Below, in pieces: positions 11,509 through 21,920 of a DNA stretch of 64,000 bases. The first letter of the stretch is position 1. Each line of letters starts with the position of its first letter. A program made the translations under genes and the position numbers. Source of the stretch: Sphaerosporella brunnea (taxonomy: Eukaryota; Ascomycota; Pezizomycetes; Pezizales; Pyronemataceae); the NCBI GenBank assembly GCA_008704415.1, contig VXIS01000145.1:44963-108962 (forward strand). Reading direction: 5' to 3'. The notes beneath the pieces are model-generated. The model worked only from the letters and a program-made list of their open reading frames with translations. It was not told the DNA's origin and did not search any database.

Positions 11509-13122
11509 TCACAGTTCCTCAACCAGCTTCCTGCGAACATTCCGCATTCTCTCGGTTTCTTGCTGCGGCTCGAACTGCTTGCCGAGCGGGCCGGTCAGCC
11601 AGCTACTCGGAACGGCTAACCGACAGCCGTCCTTATTACTGACCCAGCGGACCATGGTTGGTGTAGGTGGAACTGGCTGCTCAGTGCCACCCATCACTGT
11701 ATCCTGATCCGCTGGAGTGGCGTCGCCAGTAGCTCTACCTTTGGTCCGCATCTTGGGAGTTTGCTTCTTGAGCAGGCGGTTGATTGTGTCCATCTGGGCA
11801 AATGCTTAGCCAATGCAAAAGATAGGTGAAAAAGGCTCCTACCTTCTCTTCCTCCAGCTTCTGGTCCGTCAGGTTCTTGCGACGCCGAGCCATCTCTGCC
11901 CGCTTCAGCTCTTGTTCATGAGCAGAGAGTGTGATCCCTTTATTTGCACCAGGCTTCTCTACGCAAAGATTAGTTATACGCCCAAGATGAAGACAACTTC
12001 CATACCATAGCCGCTGGGAAGCTCCAAAAGATCGGCCGTCGTGATTTCACCCAGCCTGGTTCGTTGACGGTTCGTCAATCTGCTTAAATCTGGGGTGCCA
12101 GTCCTACTCATGAAATCGGTACCAGGCGTGGTTCCGTCGTCTTCCGAGTCCATCATCTCATCGTCGGTCTCTCCTTCCGCATCCTCATCCCCTAATTCGT
12201 CGTCAGGCTCGGGCTGTTCGTCTTCGTCCATCTTGCTCTCGTCCTCGTCGTCCTCGTCCTCGTCCGATTGGATAACCTTTCGTCCACGAGGTGCTGATGT
12301 CGGGCCCGATTTCGCTGCTGCTGAAGAACGACCACCGGCGTCAGGAGGTGGTGTCCATGAAGAGGTGACTTGCCGTAGCCGGTCCTTGCCTATCTTTAAC
12401 TTGATGGTTGGAGCACCGGTCCTGTTGGGCGTCGTGGTGGTCTGCATCGTTTGTTTTGTTGTTGCCTGCTGATATGAGCTCCTGGTTTTTCCAACTGTCG
12501 CCAAAGCCCGCGTCCGCGGGGGAAGCTGCCGAAGCTTTTGAGGTGGCGATACAGTGTCTGCTCGTTTACCTACTTTTTTGGGTGCTGGCTTTTTGGAGAC
12601 AGCTGCCGGTTTAGCTGCTGGAGCTCGCCGTCCAGCCGCCGTTGTTGCCGCCGTTCCGCGGGCAACGGCGCGTTGTGCGCCACGTTTGGCCGAAGGTTTG
12701 GCTTTCATATCTGAATCGTCGTCGTCGGATGCAGGTTCGTCGGATACGTATCTTTGGAGGAAAGAAGGAGGTATTTTAGTTTTTGCACAAGGAAGTAAAA
12801 GCGATAGAATTGCAGAAAACAAACTCGAGCTACACGACGATAGAAAAGAAGCGGGCAGAGGGGCGACAAACGATTCTTCCACATCGTCTTCTGAGGAGTC
12901 GGACTCGTCCTCATCCTCCTCCCCATCGTCTTCCTCCTCCTCCTCTTTTTCTTCCTCCTCTTCTTCATCGTCATCTGACTCCTCGTCCTGCTGGGTAGGA
13001 GCTCCTGCGGGAGTGGTCACTTCATCGTCTTCAATGTCACTGAGCTCAGAGTCTGAGTCTTCGTCATATTTCTTCCGTCTAATAGCGGCGCCCTGCAGAA
13101 CTCTCGCTTGTTTCGGAGACAT
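11509..13122 (-). CDS. IES2: INO80 chromatin-remodelling complex subunit IES2
   Basis: Subunit that stimulates the INO80 nucleosome remodeller. Three exons, 13122..12006, 11958..11843 and 11793..11509, give 505 aa. The diagnostic PAPA-1 region spans the last two junctions: ELKRAEMARRRKNLTDQKLE followed by EEKMDTINRLLKKQTPK (about residues 387-425). The C-terminal VRWVSNKDGCRLAVPSSW is also typical. The N-terminal two thirds are low complexity, with acidic runs of D/E/S (about residues 15-90) and basic Ala/Lys/Pro stretches that look like DNA or histone contacts. One short hydrophobic stretch (about residues 95-115) inside the acidic part is out of character and may be an unspliced intron (see findings). 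The plus-strand open frame opposite it (12554-13198) is a serine-rich shadow. Confidence 0.85.
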
Positions 13123-13387
13123 ATCTGTGTTGTATTTGGACGGCGGCGTGGAGCGAGTATGGATGTTCCAAATCGTTTGTTCGAGAGTCCGTTGTTGAGC
13201 GCGTCGACGTCGCAGAGTGACGGGGGGCGCGTTTGGCCGTTCCTTTCAAGTGAACCCTAACTAGCTTGCGTGAGCAGGACAACAACCTGCAATTTGCAAA
13301 TGAACGGCCATGGAAAGAGAAAGAAATGATTGAGCTTGGATTATGTCACGGCGCAAGGTTAGAAGAGGTCTGACAAGGGATTTAAGT
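13123..13387. promoter_or_regulatory. IES2 upstream region
   Basis: 265 bp between the IES2 start codon and the transposon relic. No clear motif is seen. Confidence 0.4.
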
Positions 13388-13676
13388 TTATGACTGAGAG
13401 TTGAGGTTAGAGTTATAACTGCGTTCTAGACTTTGGTAAAAAATTCCAGGTTCTTGCAGTTTCGGTCTCCATTTCTCAAAGGTACAAACAATCGCCATCA
13501 TCTCCTTGTTGTAAATCTTGTAGTTCCATTCTGCAAAAGAGTGCTTTTTGAAGAAGAACACAACAGAGTGAAGGACACTGTCATCATTGTGTTGTAATAT
13601 GATGTTGGCGAACATATAGTCAGAAGCATCGGTTTCTGCAACAACATTGCAATTGTGATTGAAGAGTTGCAGGAGA

Positions 13677-13958
13677 CCGTATTATCACGGTAATGAGACA
13701 ATTTCACCAGCGCCGAAGTATACTGACACGTACTGTTCAGCGGGCAGCAAAGCTGGATGGAAAGTGTTTTGATGCAAGCTGAAGTAGGAAGCCGTGACGT
13801 GAAAAGTCAAAAAGACGTCAATGCGACGAAGACGCTGGAGATAAGGTGGAGACGGGGAAGAGCGAGTGGTCTCCATCTCCCCGCTCTGTTTAAGGTTTTA
13901 CTGACTACCACCAGCCGAGCACTGTTCAAGCACGTCGCTTCCAACCGCCTCTCACACA
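13677..13958 (+). mobile_element. MITE copy A, one terminal inverted repeat lost
   Basis: About 282 bp matching the reverse complement of the complete element at 14208-14589. Shared are the left TIR (CCGTATTATCACGG with several changes), the block GTCAAAAAGACGTCAATGCG, and the interior GTGGAGACGGGGAAGAGCGAG. It stops inside CTCACACA, where the protease codons of the host retroelement resume, so the far TIR is deleted. Confidence 0.8.
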
Positions 13959-14207
13959 TCCAGCTCTTTCCGATGATCAAGTCATAGCAGCCCTTCAGGT
14001 CGTAAACAGTGTACCAGCCGCTAACATCCACTGTGTTTCCCTTTTCTCTGCGGATAGTGGCATTTTATAGGTAGACCTGCCACCGCTCTTGCTCTCTTCC
14101 TTGTCTATCCGCTGTTGTGACTTTTATTGTTCCACATAGTTTTAGAGTCAGTCCCAATTTTGCCGCAAACTTTTTGTCAATATAGCAGTGCAACGCTCCG
14201 TTGTTTA

Positions 14208-14589
14208 CCGTATTATCCCGGTAATAAGGCAATTTCGCCGGCGCCGAAGTATACTTACACGTACCGTCCAGCGGGCAGTGAAGCTGTGTGAGAGGCGGTC
14301 GGAAGCGGAAGCGACGTGCTTGGACAGTGCTCGACCGGTGGTGGCCAGTAAAACCTTGAACAGAGCGGGGAGATGGAGACCGCGGCGACTGCCTGAGCGC
14401 TCGCTCTTCCCCGTCTCCACCTTGTCTCCAGCTTCTTCGTCGCATTGACGTCTTTTTGACTTTTCACATTGCGTCTTCGCACTCCAGCTCGCGTCGAAAC
14501 ACTTCCCATCCAGCTTCACTGTCCGCTGAATGGTACGTGTCAGTATACTTCGGCGCCGGCGAAATTGCCTTATTACCGGGATAATACGG
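14208..14589. mobile_element. MITE copy B, complete, 79-bp TIRs, TA target duplication
   Basis: 382 bp. The left TIR (14208-14286) begins CCGTATTATCCCGGTAATAA; the right TIR (14511-14589) is its inverse, with about four mismatches in 79 bp. TA dinucleotides flank both ends (14206-14207 and 14590-14591), as for Tc1/mariner insertions. No transposase frame is present, so it is a non-autonomous element. It is inserted in the retrotransposon relic. Confidence 0.85.
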
Positions 14590-14748
14590 TATTAGGTTGT
14601 ATGATGAGCGAGTTTTGCCGTTTACAGTTTCCACTTTGCCTTTAAAACGCAACAAATCTGAATGTATGTCTGTGAGATTCAACGCATTGAATTTGGTTAG
14701 GTACAAGTGGGCCGCTTTCGGTAGCTCAGTAGAGGGACGCTCAATCAC

Positions 14749-16154
14749 CTCTACAATCTGTCTTTTCCCTCCTCTTCATCACTACTGCTCATAGACTCTT
14801 CGTATCCTTTGACTTCTTTTCAACCGTCTCCGTGCACTACTGTCTTGGCAACGCAACATCACCTTTGAACCCTTTTGGTTTTCCAGACCATTCTCAATCG
14901 ATCCTTCAAACTCTCTAACATCTACTTACATCTATTAAATTGTTTACTTTTGTATTATATCTAATAGCTTGCTTATTATCACTCAGACATAATGCAAGAA
15001 TTATATAAATTGTGCTGCTTACACTCCAATACCAGTTCTTTAACTTGTCCTACTCACATTTTTGGTTTCTGCCGATTTGTGAAGAGTGACAAACTCCGTG
15101 CGAGATGCACATGCGTGATTCGAGTGCTCTTACATGAATGGGGGCTGTGACACGATCCCGCGACAACTACCCTAACCCTTCACACACCCTGAAATCACAT
15201 GTTCTCCACAATCCCACCCCCTAAAACGGCAAATTCTTCAGCGGCACCATCACGCAGATAAGAAACTGTCAACTCTGCTTCCGCTCTGCCAGCATCGATC
15301 ATCCCTCCCCTTGCTTCCTTCCTCTCGCTCCCTTCCCTGATGACATGTACCCGCAAACTCCGTTTCCAAGGGCATCCCTTCTCCCCCAGCGAGTATGTAG
15401 GCGAGCAGCGCAGGATCCTTGCCGTGTTCGTCATAGCGGCTGGGTCCAACAGCACGGACCGACGCCGCGGACCCCACCTTCGCTCGCGACCCACCCCTCA
15501 CTGCCAGTGGCTGATGTAGAATCGACATAAGTAACTAAGTACTAAGTATCCCCACCAGTTGTCACCAGCAGCTCCCTCCGCAATTACAGTGGAAGCACTT
15601 CGGCTGGGAAACACCCCATTTGTTTCTCGAGAGTGTGCACGGTGCAGAGCGCAGCAGCAGCACGCATACGTAACTGAAGCGCTCTGGCCACTCACAGCTG
15701 TCTTGCTCACAAGCAGATACACAACGTAAACAATATTTCACGCCCACAAAGCAGGGCCTGGAGAACTAGGCCCCGTCAGCTGTGCGCGGTGTGCTTTGCT
15801 TAGCACCCCCCTCCAGCATGTGCCTATCCACAAGTGTTCAGCCGTTTTGGCTGTTTGCGTCCCATCCTACAAATATCGAGGCCAACGAGGGGTCCTTACC
15901 CGTAACCCTCATAACCCCACCAACCCAACCCCAGCACACCATTACCAAACCACCACCTCCTCCTCCCCCCCCCCCCATCACCCTCAACCCCCCGCCCCGA
16001 CAACAACTGCATCAAGCCTGCGCACGCGATAATCCATCGTCGTCTCCTACCAGACGTCCCCACCCCCAGTTACGAACATCACTCTCGCCGCGGACCCGCT
16101 GCAAGCCAAAACTCCCATCCCGATCTGATACAACTTCCATAACTCCACCGCAAG
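14749..16154. other. Intergenic region and YPD1 leader
   Basis: AT-rich sequence to about 15100, then a C-rich, CT-rich stretch (15880-16150, including a run of ten or more C at about 15967) typical of a fungal promoter and 5' leader for YPD1. No gene could be supported. Confidence 0.5.
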
Positions 16155-16864
16155 ATGTCCGCTGCCGATCCTCCAGTATCTAAGAAGCCCGTGGACACTT
16201 CTGAAGCACCCGCCGAGGATGCAGCCGTGAAGGTACGCGCATGATCATCGGCGTCAATGCTACCGGCGTTGCTATTGACACGGTCGAACCTCCAAATATA
16301 ACTTCTTTGACACTGATATTGACATTGCCACGTCTACACAGATCGCCACCGTTGGCGCCGTCGATGTATCCGACTTCATCGACCTAGAAACGTTCGAGCA
16401 GATCCGCGAGATGGATGACGACGATAGCGATGAGTTCAGTTGTGCTATCGTGGGTGGCTTTTTGGACCAGGCCGAGGAGACGTTCATCAAGATGGAAGCG
16501 GCACTGTCAGTAACCCCCAGCTCTCTGCCCAAACCCCTATTCTCTAGATAGAACATATTGCTGAAGCCATGGATCCTTTCCATTTGCGAGCCATAGGAAG
16601 GCCGGAGATCTTGACCAGCTGTCATCCTTGGGCCATTTCCTCAAGGGATCATCCGCAACTCTGGGCCTTATCAAGGTCAAAGATTACTGTGAAACGATCC
16701 AGCACTTAGGCTCAAACAAGGACGACACAGGCCACGTGGGGCCGGACCACAAAGAGTGTTTGAGCAAAATCAAAAATGCGTTGGCCGAAATGAAAATCGA
16801 ATACAAACGGGTCAGGGTGTACTTCTACAAGATCTACCCGATCTTAGATGATGGATCACGATGA
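16155..16864 (+). CDS. YPD1: Histidine-containing phosphotransfer protein YPD1
   Basis: Relays phosphate from hybrid histidine kinases to response regulators SSK1 and SKN7 in osmotic and oxidative stress signalling. Three exons, 16155..16232, 16342..16505 and 16597..16864, give 169 aa. The HPt signature is HFLKGSSATLG with the phospho-accepting His94 and the conserved Lys97. It is preceded by FLDQAEETFIKMEAALKAGD, the helix that packs against the kinase domain. The C-terminal helix KECLSKIKNALAEMKIEYKR completes the four-helix bundle. The 26-residue first exon is an acidic, disordered leader. The second donor (GTCAGT) is chosen because it keeps the EAALKAGD reading phase. Its T-rich 3' flank follows. 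Confidence 0.92.
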
Positions 16865-17990
16865 TTTTTGGAGGCAATGCATGGCCAAAGTGAGGGAAGG
16901 AAGCATGGAAGCTAGTCACGACTGTTAGCTGCCGCCGTGTTTCCTTTTTTTCGCTTTTCCATGGCGTTCTCTCGGATGGTTTTCTTCTGTTGCTGTTTTC
17001 CTATCTTTTCACGTTCCTTTTTCGCACTGGTTATCGTTGCTTCTGTTTATCTTGAATCCTCGGGTTTTCTTTGTATCATGAAGTGCTCTGTTCAGAGAGA
17101 AAGTTGGATCTGGTGCATCATTTCCTAATGTTTCCATGGTTTCACTCATACTGCTGAACTTGTTTTTTTGCTTTTCTCTTGATGGGCTTCTACTTTTCTC
17201 ACCCCTGCCCCTCCCCCCCCCCCCCATCAATCCTCTGCGCTGTAACTATCATACCTTACTGTCCCCGCACCAACACCACTCGTCTCCTCCCCTCCGTTTC
17301 TCCACTTTTTTTTTCTTCTTTCTTTTTCTTTTTCTTTTTCTTTTAATCGAGTCGATTGATGAGGCTTGCATTGTTGTCTAAGGTAGACTTGACCTTTGAT
17401 TTGTCTGTCATTTTTTTTTTTTGTTCTTTTTTTTCGGATCAGTGTTAGGGATGATAGGAAAATATGTGAATACGTTCGTTTCTTTCCCTTCTCTGTAAGA
17501 TATTTTCGTGGCTTTTCGTGTAAAGCAACAGTTTTTTCGAGTGATCATGGTATCTACAAGGTATGTTGGTAGATATTTTACCCCTCTTTATGCAACTTCC
17601 TATAATATTCATTGTTCAGTGATGGTCGGGGAGATATCAATACTGCCGTCGCGTAACGGTTGTGGTATGTTATCGAAGGAAACTCGGGCTCGGGATGCCC
17701 CCTGGATTCGGGCGGGGAATTTTTTGTCGGGTTCGGGGGAGGATCTCACGATGTGGGTGTCGGGATTCTCCTACATAGATGGGTCATGGCTTATGGCTCG
17801 AGCGAGCTCGTGCACGCTTTCGGACCCGTACACACAGATGAGAGTTTGAGGCTTGAGGCTTGAGGTTTTGGGCGGGGGGGGGGACCATGGCGCCGCCGCC
17901 GACCGAGCCGGAATACGTGCCGATACAGCATGTAGACAGCTGACATCTTTTGTTTCGTTCCAGCCAGCCAGCCAGTAGACAGTACTCGGG
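16865..17990. other. T-rich 3' flank of YPD1
   Basis: No gene recognised. It holds several T-rich runs on the plus strand (for example around 17305-17345 and 17410-17435) and a short CAGC repeat at about 17961-17974, just before the Tc1 element. Confidence 0.5.
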
Positions 17991-19115
17991 TACAGCCAAA
18001 AGTCAGGCACCCTTCCTAAAACGGTAGTGAGCCCGAGTGATTAGATGCTTAAAACACATGAGGGACAAAAGTCGAGCACCTTATTACTCTAATATGATAT
18101 TGCATTGCCTCCAGCATCAATCCAGACGTTCTTCGGCGATCGCATCCCATAATGTCGTCACACAAATCTGCAAGTCCGCTTCATTGCTCACTCTGTCAAA
18201 TATCTCTCCTAGCTCAGTCTCAATATCCGCCCACAAACATTCAATCGGTTTCAAGTCGGGAGATTGTGCTGGCCACTGAATGACATCTATCTCGTTGAGA
18301 GCCTGATAATCCTTGGCCTGTCCCTTGTGCCCCGGTGCCCCGTCTTCAACAACCTTTGACCGCCCATATTCTTCAGCAGAGATGCCAAAAGGGAACCAGA
18401 TGTGGTGCCATCACTTGTTCCACGTAAAGCTGAGAGTTGACTTTCGCTTTGCCGGGTATCCAAACAAGAGAGGACTTTAGATTTCCACAGAAAGCTCCCC
18501 AAGCCATCCTGCTCACGGGTCCTTGTTCAAAAGTTTCGTCCACGCAGTCGGTATGATATTCTTCGTCCGCGGTGCGTATAACCCACGATCTATGGCCGAA
18601 ACCGGAGGTAGAAACCGGAGGTAGAAAACGTCGACTCGTCTGTCCAAATCACTCGCTTCCACTCCTCGTAAGTCCAATGAAGGTGTGCTTGACACCACTC
18701 GACACATTTGGGCTTATTCGCGGAATGAATGTTGAACTTCTTCTTGGGGACCCGTTTATGATAACCCATTTCAGCCATGACCCTTCTAACAGTTTTCGCT
18801 GAGCAGGCGTAGCCCATCTCAGCCACAATCGCTTCCCAGGTAAGCCGTCGAGTTTGCGCGTCGCGGGTCACAAAAGCAACCGATTTACGCGGGGTCTGCC
18901 GGTTCGGGTTCGATTCGACGTGGTTCCGTTAGCTTTGGCACCCCGATAGATCGTCTCATTTAGCTTTTTTTGACTAGTTACCTTTTGGACCGTGTGTCGG
19001 TTAATGTTTGGCCTACGACCTATTTCGGTCCACAATGCCAGCTGGCCATTGTGTGGCGAATGTGGCTGGAAACCCACGATACCTTTTCAGGAAGGGTGCC
19101 CGACTTACCCGTGTA
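17991..19115 (-). mobile_element. Tc1/mariner-family DNA transposon, defective
   Basis: 1125 bp bounded by inverted ends: TACAGCCAAAAGTCAGGCAC at the left and, on the reverse strand, TACACGGGTAAGTCGGGCAC at the right. Both continue CCTTCCT(A/G)AAA and start with TA, the expected duplicated target. The transposase lies on the minus strand. These ends are unrelated to the TIRs of the MITE at 14208-14589. Confidence 0.8.
18117..19077 (-). pseudogene. Tc1/mariner (DDE) transposase, frameshifted
   Basis: Recognisable from the N-terminal helix-turn-helix region (GRRPNINRHTVQKVT, RTRTGRPRVN) through KTVRRVMAEMGYHKRVPKKK and the catalytic segment IWTDESTFSTSGF to DGAPGHKGQAK and WPAQSPDLKPIECLW. The reading frame breaks at least three times: at about 18893, where GRPRVN runs into a stop while RKSVAFVTRDAQTRR resumes in another frame; at a 13-bp tandem duplication (18601-18626); and at about 18390, before EEYGRSKVVEDGAPGHKG. 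I count 33 residues between the last two catalytic positions, one fewer than the usual 34 of Tc1 elements. The copy cannot make transposase. Confidence 0.85.
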
Positions 19116-20489
19116 CCCTAGTCTTTTTTTTTTTTTTTTGGTTGGAGTGTTAACGTCATCGTGCAGAAAGGAACGGGTGCGAGGGCCTAGGCCCCGGGAT
19201 GATCGACATTTCGTAACTTTGAGCGGCCGGCTTTGGAGGCGGAGGAGGATCCATAGGAGGAGGGGGGCTGAAGAGATATCTAGATCTTGCGACTTTGAGG
19301 GATTTTGCGGAAATGTGGTCACCTGGCTGGATATCGATGGTGAGGGCCAGGAGGGAGCTCGAGGTTGAGAGCTCGAGACAGAGACGGAGCGCTCGTGATG
19401 CGTGCACGCTGTCATCGCGCGGGAAGGGAAGGCAAGAAAAGAAGGGAGGAGAAGAGTTATTTTTGAGGGCTACTGCAGCTGCAGGACCGACCTCCGCTGG
19501 CCGCTGAAGCAAGGGATGAGGTTTGATACATACTTCCTCTTAATGCTTCATACTTCCTTGTTCAGGATATCGAAGTACATGTGGGATTCTGCAAGTGAGG
19601 AATGAGATCATTATTGGGACGTCATTATGCACCTTCCCATGGTCTTGCCGGGTACATGCGGGTGAGCCATCGGGTTTGTAAGGTACTTGGGTGCCACTTT
19701 GAACGGACCCCCCACGTTGAGTTGTCCCTGCGTCTCCGGAGGACTTGTGATGTTTTGTAATCGCGGGAAGGCGCGTCAGCCGAGCAGCTTCGAATTCGGG
19801 CAAGAATAGCCGATATCGATGTCCAAATTATTAGTCGGCAAAAGCTATGCTCCTTCCCGATCGATATCACCTGCCAACATCAAATTCTTTCTATGTATGT
19901 AGGAATGGCCATGGGGACCAAATGATATAACGAGTGATATTTCATGATCTTATGCACTTTCTTCGCAGCATGGTATGCAACTACCGGTACTTTCGTTTTG
20001 GGAATTATCTGTTTTCGAATGGCACCTTCATCATAGAGCATGGCCAATCGATAACTAAACTGTGAGCAATTGCAACAGGCGGCACTCGCCGACGGGTTAT
20101 TTTTCGCTTCCTGATATCTGATCGATGCGGGGAGGAGCCCAGCCGAAAAAAGCTGAAGGAGCCGCCGCCCGCACAATGGTTGTTCGGGAGATATTTGTGA
20201 CGATATCGAAGTCAGCCTCATATTTGCGGCTTCATGCTGCCTGGATCTGAATCTGTACGTAGATGCAAAGGCACCCAGGATTCCGCTTCGCTGCGGCGTG
20301 GCTACGTCGAGGTCGAATTCGATCGCTCATGACCCGGATTGCGGCTCCCAGTTCGTCTTGGCGCGGTCACCGAGTGGCGTTGCAGCAATTGTCATCGCCG
20401 CCACTAGTCCTTCATCAAAGATCAGAAACCCCCCGGCATTTCGTCTCCCCGCCATCTCCACTCACAGCTCCCCTTTGAAGCACTACCCG
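19116..20489. other. Intergenic region upstream of the PSST gene
   Basis: A T run (about 19124-19139) borders the transposon. No gene with a recognisable domain was found on either strand. The last ~150 bp are the promoter and leader of the complex I gene. Confidence 0.5.
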
Positions 20490-21283
20490 ATGCTTTCAAC
20501 CGCTCGCGCGTCTGCAGCCTCGACTCTGCGATGTATGTCCTCTCCGCGGTCTTTAGTCCGAGCGCATCCGAAATTCCTCCGCAGTTCAATCGCTGACAGC
20601 GCACCAGCGGCATTGCCGTCCAGGTACACCACCATCCGAGCAATTTCGACCTCGAAGCCCGCCGCCCTCGCGTCCGGAGTCACCCACGTCGGGTCCACCT
20701 CGTTGATCGACCGGCCGACACGTCGCGAGGTTTCTTTGCCATCGCAGGAGAAGCCGAAGGGAGTTGTCGACTATGCCTTGTACGCCCACCATAACCGCCA
20801 CCATCGGGCTACCTAGCTGACGGCGATACTAGGACTACGCTCGACGTCATGGCGAACTGGGCGCGTCAGGGTTCGCTCTGGCCGATGACTTTCGGACTTG
20901 CTTGCTGCGCCGTCGAGATGATGCACTTGTCTACGCCCCGCTACGACCAGGACCGCATGGGAATCATTTTCCGAGCGTCGCCCCGACAGAGTGATGTTAT
21001 GATTGTTGCCGGCACCCTCACCAACAAGATGGCGCCTGCCCTGCGCCAGGTCTACGACCAGATGCCTGAGCCTCGCTGGGTCATCTCCATGGGCTCTTGC
21101 GCCAACGGTGGTGGTTACTACCACTACTCCTACTCGGTCGTGCGTGGCTGCGACCGGATCGTTCCCGTCGACGTTTACGTTCCTGGTTGCCCACCCACCT
21201 CCGAGGCGCTGTGCTACGGTATCATGCAGCTGCAGAAGAAGATGAGGAATACGAAGATCACGAGAATGTGGTACAGAAAGTAG
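20490..21283 (+). CDS. PSST: Mitochondrial complex I PSST subunit (NADH:ubiquinone oxidoreductase 20 kDa)
   Basis: Carries iron-sulphur cluster N2, the last electron carrier before ubiquinone. Two exons, 20490..20779 and 20833..21283, with a 53-nt intron containing CTGAC, give 246 aa. The first ~75 residues are Arg/Ser/Ala-rich, a mitochondrial presequence. The core is highly conserved: [20 protein letters not shown] (two adjacent cluster cysteines), [40 protein letters not shown] and [20 protein letters not shown], supplying the remaining two cluster cysteines. It ends [12 protein letters not shown]. The ATG at 20490 is chosen because it starts the presequence; an upstream in-frame ATG at 20298 would add 64 residues unlike the family. 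A T18 then G16 tract starts 21 bp after the stop. Confidence 0.95.
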
Positions 21284-21920
21284 CTGGCTGGATGGATGAT
21301 GGATTTTTTTTTTTTTTTTTTCGGGGGGGGGGGGGGGGTTGATTTTCTTCATCTTTCTTTGCTCGAGTACAGGGTGAGGTTAGAAAACGGGTGTATATTT
21401 TTTTTTCCCAGGTCTCTGTGCGTTTTTCCTTTTCCCCTTTGATCGTGTCGTCGGTAGCATTGTTTTCCACGATACACTGCGCAAAATACAGGCTTTTGAT
21501 ACAGCTTCATATATCTTCTTGTTTGCATATATTCCGGTCGTGTTGTTCCCTCGGTATTATACATTCTTGTTACCTTATACATACATGTAAACGGACGTAG
21601 CGATCGTCATTGAGGACGTGCGAGTAGTCGGTCGGTAACCATGATGTCGCAAGCTCTCTGTTAGGCTTTCGAGATCTTTGGTGGGTGGCAATCGTATGAA
21701 CTGCTCGGTTCCAGAAGATCATCCCCGCACCGCACTTATCTGATTTCGGCCGGCGCGATAACCCATGGCCCCCTCACCCGCAATTATAGCTAGGGGTCCC
21801 TTATCGATTGCGAAGTTGCCACCCCACCACCACCACAACCGTTAGATACCCATCCCTATCCCCAACCGTACAGCAGTCCCACCTTTCAATCCTTCAATCA
21901 ACAGACCTCCAAAAGACCTC
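21284..21920. other. Spacer between PSST and XDH
   Basis: 637 bp. It starts with homopolymer tracts (T18 at 21304-21321, G16 at 21323-21338) after the PSST stop and ends in the XDH promoter with a C-rich leader (about 21815-21890). No gene is seen. Confidence 0.6.
21736..21806. promoter_or_regulatory. Three GATA-factor core sites upstream of XDH
   Basis: HGATAR sequences at 21736-21741 (TTATCT, reverse), 21756-21761 (CGATAA) and 21801-21806 (TTATCG, reverse), 115-185 bp before the start codon. Fungal purine-breakdown genes are known targets of AreA-type GATA activators under nitrogen limitation. The match is to a short motif, so function is inference. I did not find the UaY-type TCGG-N6-CCGA site here. 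Confidence 0.45.

Larger units (their letters stand above)
13388..14748 (-). mobile_element. Decayed Ty3/gypsy retrotransposon relic
   Basis: Minus-strand fragments in pol order. First comes a segment 14748..14592 of unclear identity (ELPKAAHLYLTKFNALNLTD), perhaps gag. Next, across an inserted MITE, is a retropepsin-like piece (GALHCYIDKKFAAKLGL, then, past an in-frame TAA at 14067-14065, YDLIIGKSWM). A second MITE copy follows. Last is the RNase H connection (ETDASDYMFANIILQ, FAEWNYKIYNKEMMAIVCTF) down to 13388. The reverse transcriptase core is missing. No LTRs were recognised. The relic cannot be active. Confidence 0.75.

Noticed and set aside
12554..13198. 214-codon plus-strand frame opposite IES2
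   Set aside because: Serine runs are the antisense of GAN (Asp/Glu) codons in the real gene.
18900..18920. tRNA T-loop-like GGTTCGATTC sequence
   Set aside because: Lies inside transposase codons; no acceptor stem or anticodon arm can be paired around it.
19880..20221. 113-codon minus-strand frame with a few hydrophobic stretches
   Set aside because: No recognisable family, no splice partners, and adjacent sequence is not coding-like.
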